DNA of 64,000 nucleotides from Schoenoplectus triqueter. Lineage: Eukaryota > Streptophyta > Magnoliopsida > Poales > Cyperaceae. Within the stretch, counting starts at the first letter, position 1. Each line of letters starts with the position of its first letter. The notes beneath the pieces were generated by a model that saw only the letters and a program-made list of their open reading frames with translations, did not search any database and was not told the origin of the DNA. Positions 36,667 to 47,999 of the stretch are shown here, piece after piece. The stretch lies in the NCBI GenBank assembly GCA_964058805.1, contig CAXKVV010002169.1, forward strand, positions 248,001-312,000, read 5' to 3'. The position numbers and the translations under genes were made by a program.

Positions 36667-38115
36667 CTATCTTTCAATGTACTTGCAAAAAAGACTGCAG
36701 TCGCACATGCCTATAATCATTGCCTAAGCTTGTAACTGTTTTTGCTAATTCCATTTCACTTTTGTGCAACACGGCCAGTACTTTCTGATACCAGTATAGG
36801 TACGAGTCTCGGTTAAGAACCCGTTATTGACATTTCTAGTAATCATTTCAGAGGTACTTTTAATCCTTTCAAAGATTACGAATTTGTCTAAGATTTCAGT
36901 TTATGGCTTCTATTGCCCGACATTTTGCATAAATCACTCTAAATTTCAACATTCAATCAAATAAAACCTTCATGGACGCACATGCAACATGAAAACATTC
37001 CGCCAAGCCACAGATTTCAGAAGATGTCAAGGGTATCCAACTATCCATACTTCAGCAGTTCAGAACAAGAAGCAAGGAAAAAGATAATATATTTTTATCA
37101 ATCATACTAATTTTATTTGGAAACATGTTAACTTAGAAGAAAATGGTAAAAATATTGAGAACACCATGATAAAAGAGAGAACGCAATGAAACAGTTTAAA
37201 AGCTAAGCCGCTAGTGTTTGCAATTGTCTTACAAAAATAAAAGAACACACCAACAGAGTACATTTTCCTCACAAATACAGACTTACAACAATGCTTCCGA
37301 TCTTAATTTGGCATCATAAAGTGAGATAAGAGACATTGCAAAATAAATTAATCATTTAATTGTAAAAGAAACAATTTCCAAGATCTAGAAGGCAGCATAA
37401 ATTTGTTGTTTTTGGTTGACTGAGTCAGCAAGAAGCCTTTCAAGGTTCTTTCATACTGTGCAAGAACACTGCAATTAAAAGTGTGAGGTTAAAAGCATGT
37501 CATGGATCCATGTCGTCAGCTACTTTAAGTGTGATTGTTAATTCAACTTCCTTTTTGTTAAGAAATGGCCTATTTGGTAAAAAGATATCAGTTAGATTGG
37601 TAGTGAATGGACTCTTAAATTTGCTTTTCCTAGTGTAATTAGGATAAAATTAAGTAAAATACAAAATTCAATAGGGCAATAATGAAAAAATTAAGTAGAA
37701 CGGACTCTACATTCTTTTTAAGAACATCTGAACCAGACAAACTAAAGAATGAATAAAATTCAAAAGTCCCAACTCACTAAAATGTATGGACTATTAGCAA
37801 CTCAAAAAAAGCCACAGCATGGTGCAAAACATGAATTTGTTAATTTGAAATATCTAATCAACAAGTATTTCTCCTGATTATGCAAAAATGCTGAGATAAT
37901 AAACAAAAATTTTAGTTTTGTATGTTTCCTAGATGTTTTGGAGGGTTCCTGTAATCATTAAATTTTAATATTGTCAAAATTCAAAATTTATAGGTAAATC
38001 TTTTTAGTAAGACTACGAAATTGATAACATAAAATAGCAAAATATTGTAGAGATCGTGTTTCCATACCTTGAGTCCTCGATTGTTTAGCAAATGCATTTT
38101 TGAAGAATTTAAATT
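36667..38115. other. NLR 3' flank with possible 3'UTR intron
   Basis: On the minus strand a donor (AAG|GTATGG at 38067) and an acceptor (AATTGCAG|TG at 37469) could excise a 3'UTR intron of about 600 bp downstream of the NLR stop. Otherwise AT-rich with no gene seen. Confidence 0.35.
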
Positions 38116-41100
38116 TCAATAAATAAACACAAGAGGGACATGCGATATGAGGTGCCAATCTTCACCAATTTCTCGTGTACAGCGTTTGCCTAGCAGTGGG
38201 CAATCATCAATTACAATCCATTCCAAAGCAGTGAGGTGTTGGATGGAAAGGGGAAGGGAATCAAGGCCTGGGCATTTACCAATTGTCAACCTCTGAAGAG
38301 ATTTAAGTTCCCCTAACCACTCTGGTAACTCATTTAGATTTTCACAATTATCAATTTTCAGTTCACGAAGACTGGAGAGCTGCGTTAAGCTATGGGGTAA
38401 TTGTTCCAGATTGTTGCAGTTCTGGATACTGAGTTCATTAAGCAAGTTGAGATGATGCAACAACTTCCACCCATGTGATGCTGTAATATCAGCGATAGTT
38501 ACCTTCTTAGTATAGAAAGTAAGCATTGTTGATGATGATGGCTCAGAAAAGTTAGACGTCACACCCCTTAGTACCGCCTCATTGCTAAAATCTAGTTCTA
38601 ATTGTTCCACAGATGGGGGTATAAAAGGGTGGACTTCCAAATTAGGGCAAAGCCAAATTGAAAGACGAAACAATCGGGGACATGCTGGCTTTGGATTGCT
38701 GCTTTTCTGGTCTTCATCTACTATTGTTGACCAAAGAGAAAGTTTAGGCATATTATATAGAGTCAACGTAGTGAGTGATGAAAAATGCTGGCCCTCAATA
38801 GTGAGAAGTTCATCCATAGTATTTATGTTCATTTGCTTGAGGTGAGGGAAATCAACCTGGGGGAGGATAGTGCATTTTACTCTTCGAAGTTCCAAGAACG
38901 TTAGGTATGGAAATGGTGAAGAATTGTTCTCCATCACCATCATCCACTGTGGATATATATTTGCAGGATAGTCCCATATGATCAACCTTTTAATATTTTT
39001 ATTGGGCCGAAGACAATCCAGAACATTCAGACTGAAATCAGGGTCCATTCCTTCCCCTCCCCATCGAAGGGTGAGCTCTTCAAGCTCCTGCTTTCTCTCT
39101 AATTGAGCCTTCTGGACATCCCAAAGACTTTTCAATGCTCTTAAATTTCTGATAGTAAGCTCATCACCCAAAAGGTCCAGATATTCAAGCTCTGAAATTG
39201 AGGCATATTTGTTGTCTCCATCCAGAACAAACATGTGCAGCTGCTGGAGATGTGTCAACTCTCCTATCCCTCGAGGGGCATTACGTAATGACCAACATCC
39301 TTTGTTCTTTAGGTACCTAAGCTTTGGCATTTTCCCCAGTCCTTCCGGCAACTGCCTCAAGGTGCTACATTGCTGAATGTCAAGACACTCTAGGTTTACA
39401 AGTTCATTGATCTGTGCTGGAAGATTTGAGAGCCTTGTTCCTCGTAGAAAGAGAGAACACAATCGTTTAAGATTAGATATGGACTTGGGTAATGATGTTA
39501 ACGCTTGACAGTATGACAGATTAAGGATGCGAATATTCTCAAGATTACCAATGGAATCAGGCAGGTCTCGAATTTTGCAGGTCGAAAGATTAATGCTCTC
39601 AATATATCGGAGAGTACCGAGTGAAGTAGGTAGTTGTTGAATTTTGCTGCATTCTAAAAGGTTAAGGGTTTGTAAATTTTGAAGGTTCCCAATTGAACTT
39701 GGTAGTTCCGTAATACTTCGACAATAATATAAATTAAGGTTTCGTAACTCCTTAAGCATTTCAAAAACTTCTTCTGTCAAGGTCTCAAGCTCATTGCAGC
39801 AAGAAAGATTTAAAACTCGGAGCTTTTCAAGTTGACCGAGAGAGATAGGAATACTTGAAATGATTCTACATCCTCTTAGGATCAAGCTTTGAAGGTTCTG
39901 ACAACTACCGATAGAGGCTGGTAAAGTTTTAAGTGATCCGCACCATGAAAGATCTAGTGTTCTCAAGTTGCAAAGTTTACCAATATCACTGGGCAGAGCT
40001 AGAAGTTGTTCAGAATCTTTTACATGTAAAGACTGCAAACACCAAAGGCTACAAATTGCTTCTGGAAGCTCTCGGCATTTAAGCTTTGAAATCCAAAGGT
40101 ATCTCAACATTTTCAACTTTATTATTGACATTGGAAATGGTATGGAATTTGTTGGATCTAGAACAAGTGTCCGTAAACATTTAACCTTCATCTTCTTTAT
40201 GAAATAATACCTCATTTCTGAAATTCCATTATCAATAACAAACTTACCCTTATAGATATAAAGACCACGTGCCTTTTGCATGATACTCATGTGCACCTCT
40301 TGTTTGCAGTCTACCAGGCACAAATATCGACAAGATTTATGGAAATCACTAGTTGGTATTGCCTTTGCATGTTCTGTGATATATAGATCATCACCAGCAA
40401 TGGATTTAGCCAGGTCATGAACTAGGTCGTGCATCCTGCATGTAACCACATCTGTATTCTCATCTTTGACAGGATCCTGAAGGAAAGACATTTGAAGCAG
40501 GTCATTAAAATATCCATTTCCAATATCCTCCATGCTGGCATCTCCATCCAACATTGGTATCATACCATGAGCAATCCACTGACCTATCAGCTCATCCTTG
40601 TTGATTTTACCACCTTTAGGCAGTATTGAACAGTATGTAAAGCACTCTTTTAAAATTGGTGATAACTGCATATAGCTCAGTTTAAGGGTTGCAATAACTT
40701 CCTTGTTTTCATCTCCAGGCAGCTTCCATATGTCGCTGTTCCTTACAGCTAACCAGGCATCCAGCCCCTCTTTGTGTTGCATGATGCTTCCTAAATGTTT
40801 TACAGCCAGCGGATTGCCTGCACATTTGTGGACTATATCCTCTGCAATTTTAGCTATTTGAGTGTTAATTTCACTTAGTGGGCTACCAAACACCCTTTGT
40901 GTGAATATGTTCATGCATACATTTTGGGGTAATCCTCCCAACTTGAAAATAATTGTTGATTTCATTTGTTGACCAACTCTCTCCATCCGAGTTGTTACAA
41001 TGATCCTACTGTCTTTTGCTCCGCTCTCCAAGACCAATTTCAGTTTCTCAAACTTCTCTTGGGCATGGTACCAAACATCATCTAGAACGAGTAAAAATCT

Positions 41101-41904
41101 AACTCCTCTAATTGCCTTTGCTAGGTCCTTACCGAGGGAATCAAGACCCTCAGGCACAGATCTTAGACCGGTGGCTGATTGAATCATAGTTCTGAGAACA
41201 GCTTCAACATTAAAATTTTCTGATACATATACCCACATTCTCAATTCAAAATGGTTCTTCACCTCAGTTTCATCATTATACACCATCTGAGCTAGTGTGG
41301 TCTTTCCAATTCCACCTAATCCAACAATTGAAATGATGGAAATGTTCTCTTGGCAATCTGTTCGAACTAACTGATGCATAATTTCATTTTTTTCAGAATC
41401 CCTACCAAAGATTGTTCTTTCCTCAAAAGACCATGTTTCTCGCGTTGTTTGGCCCACCTTGCTCTCGTGAACACATCTTTTCTCTATAAAAAAGTTTCTT
41501 CTCTCATCTGCGATGGCCCCAAGTCTCTCATTAAGTTGACTGATTTTGTGTGCCATCTTTGATCTCTTAATAAGGTTTACCTTCAAAAAAGCCTTACAAA
41601 ATGTTCCTTTTGCAGCACCATGTATGTTGCTCTTTGCAAATTCTGCTTCCATACGGAATTTCTCCAAAAGGTCATCTGCGTCATAGACTACATCTTTTAG
41701 TTTCCTCAGCCAATTGTAAACTGGAATATCATCAATACTACGCTCATTAGCTTCTTGTAGCACATCTTTAATCGTCTTGATTTTACTCTCGAGGGCACAG
41801 AGATCGTTGCTAAGACCCCACAAGAGACCAAACTCCGACAGTAATGGCGAGCTGATCTTATCACACACAATTTTCAAAATAGATGACTCAACCATTCCGG
41901 TCAT
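38116..41904 (-). CDS. CC-NB-LRR disease-resistance protein (NLR), RGA-like
   Basis: One uninterrupted 1,262-residue ORF. Residues about 1-150 form an Rx-type coiled coil, with VYDADDLLEKF in the EDVID position. The NB-ARC domain has GLGGIGKTT (P-loop, 195-203), LLVLDDVW (kinase 2, 271-278), SRIIVTTR (RNBS-B, about 299-306), GNPLA (the GLPL site with Asn in place of Leu, 363-367), CFTYCSILPK (RNBS-D, 421-430) and MHDLVHDLA (MHD, 491-499). About 25 leucine-rich repeats follow from residue about 570 to the C-terminus, many of the form LxxLxLxxCxxLxxLP. NLRs of this class are intracellular immune receptors that switch from ADP- to ATP-bound form when a pathogen effector is sensed. All nucleotide-binding motifs are intact, so it looks functional. 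A second ATG lies three codons in. The pathogen recognised cannot be inferred. Confidence 0.93.
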   Translation of the reverse strand: MTGMVESSILKIVCDKISSPLLSEFGLLWGLSNDLCALESKIKTIKDVLQEANERSIDDIPVYNWLRKLKDVVYDADDLLEKFRMEAEFAKSNIHGAAKGTFCKAFLKVNLIKRSKMAHKISQLNERLGAIADERRNFFIEKRCVHESKVGQTTRETWSFEERTIFGRDSEKNEIMHQLVRTDCQENISIISIVGLGGIGKTTLAQMVYNDETEVKNHFELRMWVYVSENFNVEAVLRTMIQSATGLRSVPEGLDSLGKDLAKAIRGVRFLLVLDDVWYHAQEKFEKLKLVLESGAKDSRIIVTTRMERVGQQMKSTIIFKLGGLPQNVCMNIFTQRVFGSPLSEINTQIAKIAEDIVHKCAGNPLAVKHLGSIMQHKEGLDAWLAVRNSDIWKLPGDENKEVIATLKLSYMQLSPILKECFTYCSILPKGGKINKDELIGQWIAHGMIPMLDGDASMEDIGNGYFNDLLQMSFLQDPVKDENTDVVTCRMHDLVHDLAKSIAGDDLYITEHAKAIPTSDFHKSCRYLCLVDCKQEVHMSIMQKARGLYIYKGKFVIDNGISEMRYYFIKKMKVKCLRTLVLDPTNSIPFPMSIIKLKMLRYLWISKLKCRELPEAICSLWCLQSLHVKDSEQLLALPSDIGKLCNLRTLDLSWCGSLKTLPASIGSCQNLQSLILRGCRIISSIPISLGQLEKLRVLNLSCCNELETLTEEVFEMLKELRNLNLYYCRSITELPSSIGNLQNLQTLNLLECSKIQQLPTSLGTLRYIESINLSTCKIRDLPDSIGNLENIRILNLSYCQALTSLPKSISNLKRLCSLFLRGTRLSNLPAQINELVNLECLDIQQCSTLRQLPEGLGKMPKLRYLKNKGCWSLRNAPRGIGELTHLQQLHMFVLDGDNKYASISELEYLDLLGDELTIRNLRALKSLWDVQKAQLERKQELEELTLRWGGEGMDPDFSLNVLDCLRPNKNIKRLIIWDYPANIYPQWMMVMENNSSPFPYLTFLELRRVKCTILPQVDFPHLKQMNINTMDELLTIEGQHFSSLTTLTLYNMPKLSLWSTIVDEDQKSSNPKPACPRLFRLSIWLCPNLEVHPFIPPSVEQLELDFSNEAVLRGVTSNFSEPSSSTMLTFYTKKVTIADITASHGWKLLHHLNLLNELSIQNCNNLEQLPHSLTQLSSLRELKIDNCENLNELPEWLGELKSLQRLTIGKCPGLDSLPLSIQHLTALEWIVIDDCPLLGKRCTREIGEDWHLISHVPLVFIY

Positions 41905-42498
41905 GAGTCGTGGTTTGGGAAATCGGTTGATTCCGAATAGAATCCGCCGGAAACGAGACGATTTTGACCCGAATTACTCGGCCACGACTTTTTGCACGAA
42001 ATCGCGAAGGAGACTACTAATTCCCCAAATTACTTGTCGAGAATGACACATTTGAGGATGTGTCTTTGTGCACTCAACCAATTTGAAAGTCTTAGACGGC
42101 GTTTTGTGGCGTGGGAGAGCTTCAAAGGGAGCGAAGGGTTCGCTCTGTCGCCAGGAAAAGAAAACCTGCTGTGCTTAATTATTTTAATTATTGCACATGG
42201 TGCATGCACCATTAATTACAATTATTATATTTCCGTGGCAAATTTTTTGTCTTAGTACCTTAACTCTAAAACAAATGGAAGTGCGGCAGGTTCAAAGCAC
42301 TTTGAATTAAAAAATAATTTAAATTTTTTTAGCATCGTTGATTTTGCAATTAGATTCGTAATGATTATTAAAAGTATGAATTTTGAACTTAGATTTTATT
42401 AAAAATATAAATCTCGATACGAAATTAACGATTCTAGAAGGCTTTGAACTAACTTTTTGGTTCAAAGTGTTTTGAACCTCCCTCACTTCCAAAACAAA
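41905..42498. other. NLR 5' flank / promoter region
   Basis: Leader and proximal promoter of the minus-strand NLR. An AT-rich stretch with minus-strand ATATAATAATTG near 42215-42235 could serve as a TATA region, but the match is weak. A GCATGCAC RY-like motif lies near 42200. Confidence 0.35.
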
Positions 42499-43147
42499 TA
42501 GGGCTGTCAATAGATCGGATTCGAATCGAATTCTCAAGGATCTAAATGTGAATCCATTAAAAATTTATAAGATTCATATGTGGATCCGTATCCAAATGCG
42601 AATTCATATTTACTATTATAACGGATTTCGAATTAGATTCGGTTCATATTTCGGATCTTATATTATAATAATATTAAAAATAACATAATTAATATATGAC
42701 GAGAAAAATTATCATGTTATCTTAAAATTATTTATTTCAATCATAAACGTAGTAACAATCATAACTATTTGTTCAAACTTTTTAAACATACAATAAACAT
42801 CAAATAACATAATAAAATATATATAATTAATGCAATAACTACTATTCAACTTTATGAATCAACACAGAGTGAAACATAAATATTGCTCTTCAATTAAACT
42901 AAATTGAATATGTCTATTTTATTAATTGATATATGATATAATTTTATTTATTTATCAAATTCATAGCAGATTCAAATTCGAATCTTATAAGATCCAAATA
43001 CGGATCTATTATATTAGATGGATCATTTTCTAAAATCCATATGCGGATCCAATAAATTAATGAATATATTTTATGGATCCATACGCGGATCCATTTGTGC
43101 GGATTCAGATTAGATTTTCGAATTATGAATATCCATTCACAGCCCTA
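42499..43147. mobile_element. Non-autonomous hAT (MITE) upstream of the NLR
   Basis: 649 bp with ends TAGGGCTGTCAATAGATCGG and (opposite strand) TAGGGCTGTGAATGGAT. Perfect 8-bp target duplications AAAACAAA lie at 42491-42498 and 43148-43155. The subterminal DNA is rich in GGATCCG/CGGATCC and TTCGAA motifs. It has no ORF. It ends 595 bp upstream of the NLR start codon, so it could carry regulatory sites for that gene. Confidence 0.85.
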
Positions 43148-43155
43148 AAAACAAA

Positions 43156-45200
43156 ATTGGTTACTATAAAAGTTGGTTCTTAATTTTCTTAAAGTTGGTC
43201 CCTAGTTTTTTTTTTAAATATCAAGTTGGTTCCCAATTTTCTTAAAAAAAATAATGGATCACTAAATTCTAAACGAAAATATATATGTACAGTAAGCTAG
43301 TGAGTAGTGAGAATTAATCGTGTTTATGCCAGAACTAACTGGTAAAAATGGTTATGGCTGTTTGTTGAAATCTAAGTATATAAATTTTGATAGCAACGAC
43401 TGTTATTGATTAAAGCATGAAATAGAACACTCATTTACGATAAACTGTAATGGAAATGCAGGGTACAATAACATGACATGAAGTATGAAAAATTTGACAC
43501 TTAAATAGGTCTGCTACTCTGTATAAATTACAATATCTTTTTTATCTATACTAAATGTTTCTTCTTAATCCTCCTATCTTACAAATATTATCAAACTAAT
43601 GGTCCTTTTGAATTATTAATGCATGTCGCCAAGCTCAACATCTAGTTTGCGTCATTCACTGCAAATTGAAAATCTTGAACAGAGAGGTGTCAAAATAATC
43701 TTATGATGCTAAGAAATAAATCACGAGAGAAAGTCAAGCTGAAATTAACCATTTTGACAAGAAATGGCAACTGATACTAAACTATACCAATAAGTGCCAA
43801 AAACATGAAAACGATGAGCAACACTTAAACAAGCTTAATTATAAGTCTGGGGTGATTTCGATAAAAAAAAAGTGTGGGGTGATGAACACAAAATTCAAAG
43901 GAAAATTAAAATGCATTCAAAATCCAATCATCAGTACCTTAAGTACCACAATTCTAGGCTGAAAATAGAAAAATCATCAGCACTTGTCCAGATAGCCCCA
44001 CAATTTGTCACCACTTGAGAAACCCCCAAAATGAACCTATGTACAAAATTTCACATTTTCTGAAATTTACTGAATTTTCTGTGGGCATTTTAAGTACAGG
44101 ATTTGAGAATACAAAAATTTTCCTTTTATTTTCGAATTTATTTGAACTAGAGTGGCACACCCGCGCTTCGCGGCGGAGTTATACGCTTTGTTGGAGATGG
44201 TGTCTATTATGTTTTGAATTAACACTAAACTCAACTGTGAAGTAGACTGATATTTTAGCTGTCATTTTAACACGGCAAGAAAAAAATATGTATACATGAT
44301 ATAAAGAACCCACAAAATTAAAGATCAAACAAATAAATGATCGTCTAATGATATGAAAAGTTTATATGTGATTTTTTTCAGCACATGTATATTTCTAAAA
44401 ATTGTTGTCTAGCGGTAGAGAAAAAAAAAGGGACAAAAGAAAATGCAAAAGATAAATTAGAAGTAATATCAGTAAACAATCAAAATCCTGACAAAGAAAA
44501 AAAATCTGAAGCAAACAAATTCAAGCAATTGCTAATAAAATAACAAATGAATAATATATACCCACACTGCACTGAACAAAATAAGTGAAGAAGAGTAAAA
44601 GAAGGAAAAATATTGCTCTAAATAATATGGATAAATTTGGAAGTTGAGCCATCAAATTACAGACCAAAATAAATCTAACTCATCACTGCACACAAAATAG
44701 CATTGATATTTCAATAATTATCAATGTAAAAAATAGTTCGAATTTACTGAACAATCCAGGGAAATAATATAGCAAGGAAATTCTCAGTACCATGGTAATG
44801 AGCCATGTACTTTTTCAGAGCTTCATATTCGACAATTAAATCAAGTGGTGACTATTATATAAAAGCCTCAATAAAGTTGTAACTAAATTAACAAAAAATA
44901 ATATGAAAGAATTGAACGCACAAAAGGTAGACCAATATGTTCAATTTGAGGTCTGCCAAGTTAAAATTGCATGCACATCTTCACGTGGCACATTAATAAA
45001 ATCTAATTCACTCACAAAAATGTACCATAGATGCTTAAATGTAGAATTATCTGCATTAACAACTATGTATTTATCTGAGGGAAATAAATCTGAAAAGATG
45101 TTAAAGAATTAAAACAGAAAGTCATACCAGTTGATTTAATTAGTGAGCAACATCATCACTTCATGGCCTACGCCCTTACCACAAAGGCCCTGTTTTGTCC
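43156..45200. other. Intergenic, no gene recognised
   Basis: AT-rich. CCCGCGCTTCGCGGCGG near 44159-44176 is a GC hairpin of the sort found near Helitron ends, but no TC...CTRR pair could be assigned. Confidence 0.35.
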
Positions 45201-45201
45201 T

Positions 45202-46135
45202 CTAATCGGTAGAAGGAATCGATCTCTCCATTGCCGATAGCACCTCATCAATCTCTCCTTCTGTTAGCAATAATGGACAAAGAAGAGATGATGGAGATAA
45301 CTTTCTGCATCTCCTGTATTCCTTCCTCCACAGAGAACCGATTATGTGATAGCCATTCACAATATTAATTAAACAAGAATTAGGATGCCTACCAAATAAA
45401 TTAGCTGTAAGAATAGGTCCTTGTGAAAGATTAATCAGCTGCACCTCAAAACGTTCATGGATGCATGCACAAAAACCAAACGAAAAAAAATGCAAACAAT
45501 GTAAACATAAGAGATAATTTCACTAAGCACAATTATATTTATAGTTCATAATGCATATTTATAGAAGGTGAGAATATTTATAGTTCACAATGCATCGGAA
45601 GGGGAAAGGTGGAAAACCTAAAGGACGAAATAATAGTCTTTTCTAGTCTTCACAACATTTATGAGTCTAAATTTTTAATCTTCACTGATCAATTCTAACT
45701 AACAATTGGATAATATATCGAAATAGAATAATGCTAATATTTATAAACCTCATTGTGAATAGTACCACTGGTTTGACATCTTCACCTGGAGATCAACCAT
45801 GATTCTCCCACCTATTTATATATCAATTATTATTTCTTTTTGGAAACTTCTCAATTTAAAATTTCGACATGGTTACTTTCTCGTATATATACAATGATAA
45901 CTATTTTGTGAAACTAATGTTCATAAAAATCAAGCAACAAAACAATCAGAAATTAATTGGCACATGAGAGGTTCAATTTGTAATTAGTAGTAAGAAAAGG
46001 CACCTCAAAGGAGACCCTCTTATAGATATCTTCGAGCACAAATGTAGACAGCAAGTCGGTGTCAAAAAGTGCTTGCAACCCACTCTCCTCAAGACACTTG
46101 TGACCAACACAAAATCTATCCACCTCAGTTATTTA
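45202..46135 (-). pseudogene. Unrecognised exon-like fragments
   Basis: Two stretches on the minus strand have coding-like composition. One (about 46010-46130) reads CLEESGLQALFDTDLLSTF and ends at a plausible donor. The other (45202-45450) begins after a plausible acceptor with VQLINLSQGPILTANLFGRH and ends EIDEVLSAMERSIPS. I do not recognise the family. They lie in the same direction as the helicase- and AAA-like fragments and may belong to the same captured or decayed transcription unit. Confidence 0.35.
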
Positions 46136-46429
46136 AATAAACACTGAAATAAAGAAAACTCTACGAAGATAAGTTCCAACAAATAATTCCCATTTACCCA
46201 CAGCATATGACCTGAAAAGCCCTACATCATGAAACTACTTACTACTTGTCATCTAGTGAAAAAAGGGATGGATTTTTGTGAAAATACACTCTCATCCCCA
46301 AAATAAATATGACTCGAATTGTCTTCCTTAGCGTACAGAAAAAGAGTTCCAACAAAATCATCCACTGTAACATCTAAGGAATGATTTCCAACAAAAAAAA
46401 TCATGAACTCATGAGGAATAGAAGCATAC

Positions 46430-46575
46430 TATCAATCCAGTACATGGAATGTGTTTCATTTTGTTCCTTTGCATTCTCACTTTTGCCCTCTAATGTGTCC
46501 TTTGTTGAGTCAAAAATAACAGCGACATGATCCCCATTTATCTCAAACACCTCCCCCCTGCCCCACTTGACAATT
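46430..46575 (-). pseudogene. AAA-ATPase-like exon fragment
   Basis: An exon-like stretch between an acceptor (TTTTAG) and a donor (GTATGC) is open in one frame. It reads KWGRGEVFEINGDHVAVIFD and ends SMYWID. This resembles the segment before the catalytic domain in plant ATAD1-like AAA ATPases, which typically reads GxVYEVNGDRVAVIFD then a YWID motif. No Walker motifs are nearby, so only a fragment is present. The family call rests on recall of the motif and is moderate. Confidence 0.4.
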
Positions 46576-47503
46576 CTAAAATCAAATTCAAAAATAAAAA
46601 TCAGAATATCAAGTCTAATTAAAATATAAAAAATTCTAATAAATTATAATCACATAAGATTAGCAGCACAGTACTTGAATACACTTCGAGACCTCCTATT
46701 GAATACATACATTTTTTATATAACAAAAAGATGATGACTAAGAACCGACAAGACCATGTAAGTGATAAGAGAACACAATTAGAATTGTATTGTATCACCC
46801 AACTAAATTATTTTTTTGCAAGTAGAGTAAAAAACATAACCAAATGCAGTACAAAAAAGACATACAAACACACCTAACATAAAATATTTTGTCTTTCCCA
46901 TATAAATTTGTTTTCAACTTTTCTAAACAGTTAATTTTTTCCTCTCCAAGTATTTTTTTTTTGGACTTATCTAAAAATCTACAATCATGAGAGGCCCCGT
47001 GTGATACTAACAGACAGAAAATAATGAGAGAATAAAACTATAAATGAAAAATGAAACTGGTCATAACATTAGATAAGAAAACAATAGTAGATACCAACTC
47101 ACATGTAGCGATGTTGAATATGGACGCACCATTTATAAATTAACATGATTCAACGTATATGGATTGGAGAACAACAAACGGCAATATTTTCTTGGGTGTA
47201 TCTGTGGCACTGTAGAGGCATATACAATATAGGTGAACCAGCATACGTTAGAGAGCATTTTAAAAAGAGAACAGGAAAATACCAATCATAAATGAGAAAC
47301 TTGGCATTCCATAGGTCAGCACATTATGCCAGCGATGTAATTGAAGTTGGATGAAAAAGACATAACCAAATAAGATAAATGAGTGCAAATAAGGGGAAGC
47401 GACGAATATGTAAAACATTTACTTCTTTTTGATAATAAGAGCATCCTGAGGATGAAATCAAATGACCAACACTTACTGAAAAATAATGTGATTAAAGGCT
47501 TAC

Positions 47504-47900
47504 CACGGTCTTAGCAAGTGCTTTTGCTAGTAACTCGACGGGGGAGGGGGCATCCCTGAGGAATTTAAAAGATCTTTTGCTTGCTTCTGAAAAACTGGTA
47601 CCACATTACAAGCACAACAAATAATCCAAAACCCTGAACTTCAGGTTGAGAGACGATTTATCTCCTTCTGGAAAGAATAGAAAAAGTAAACACTTCAAGA
47701 GCGTACAAATAAAAGATTTACATAGAAGAATAATCTGACCTGTCAGAATTGTTAGTGATAGTTTTAGCTGCATCTGAGCCAGCTGATTGAACAATATCAG
47801 CAAGTTGAGGAGCAGAGATGTGCTCAAATTTAACACCAGACTCTCTCTCAATGGTAGAAATACGACGATGGTGCTTGGGCTCATATAGTAATATATATAG
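47504..47900 (-). pseudogene. RH7-like DEAD-box RNA helicase fragment
   Basis: Two exon-like pieces match the region after the helicase core in plant RH7 / nucleolar helicase 2 proteins. 47740-47889 reads HHRRISTIERESGVKFEHIS, then APQLADIVQSAG. 47504-47586 ends PVELLAKALAKTV. The first piece is preceded in another frame by NSGVAI, the usual lead-in, so a small shift has occurred in a TATATA run. The reading frames of the two pieces also do not join cleanly. No helicase core motifs (DEAD, SAT) are present nearby. It is a truncated, non-functional copy. Confidence 0.5.
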
Positions 47901-47999
47901 CCACGCCGCTGTTTCTTGTAGAATTTTAATAGATTAGAAATGAAGAGGATGTCAACCCCAGACATAAGGTTCTCTAGTGGGTCTGGTTCCTCAGGATTG

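Noticed and set aside
38582..42255. Plus-strand ORFs opposite the NLR
   Set aside because: Shadows of the minus-strand NLR coding region and its flank.
44150..44190. Helitron 5' end
   Set aside because: The GC hairpin is suggestive, but no matching 3' CTRR terminus with hairpin could be assigned.
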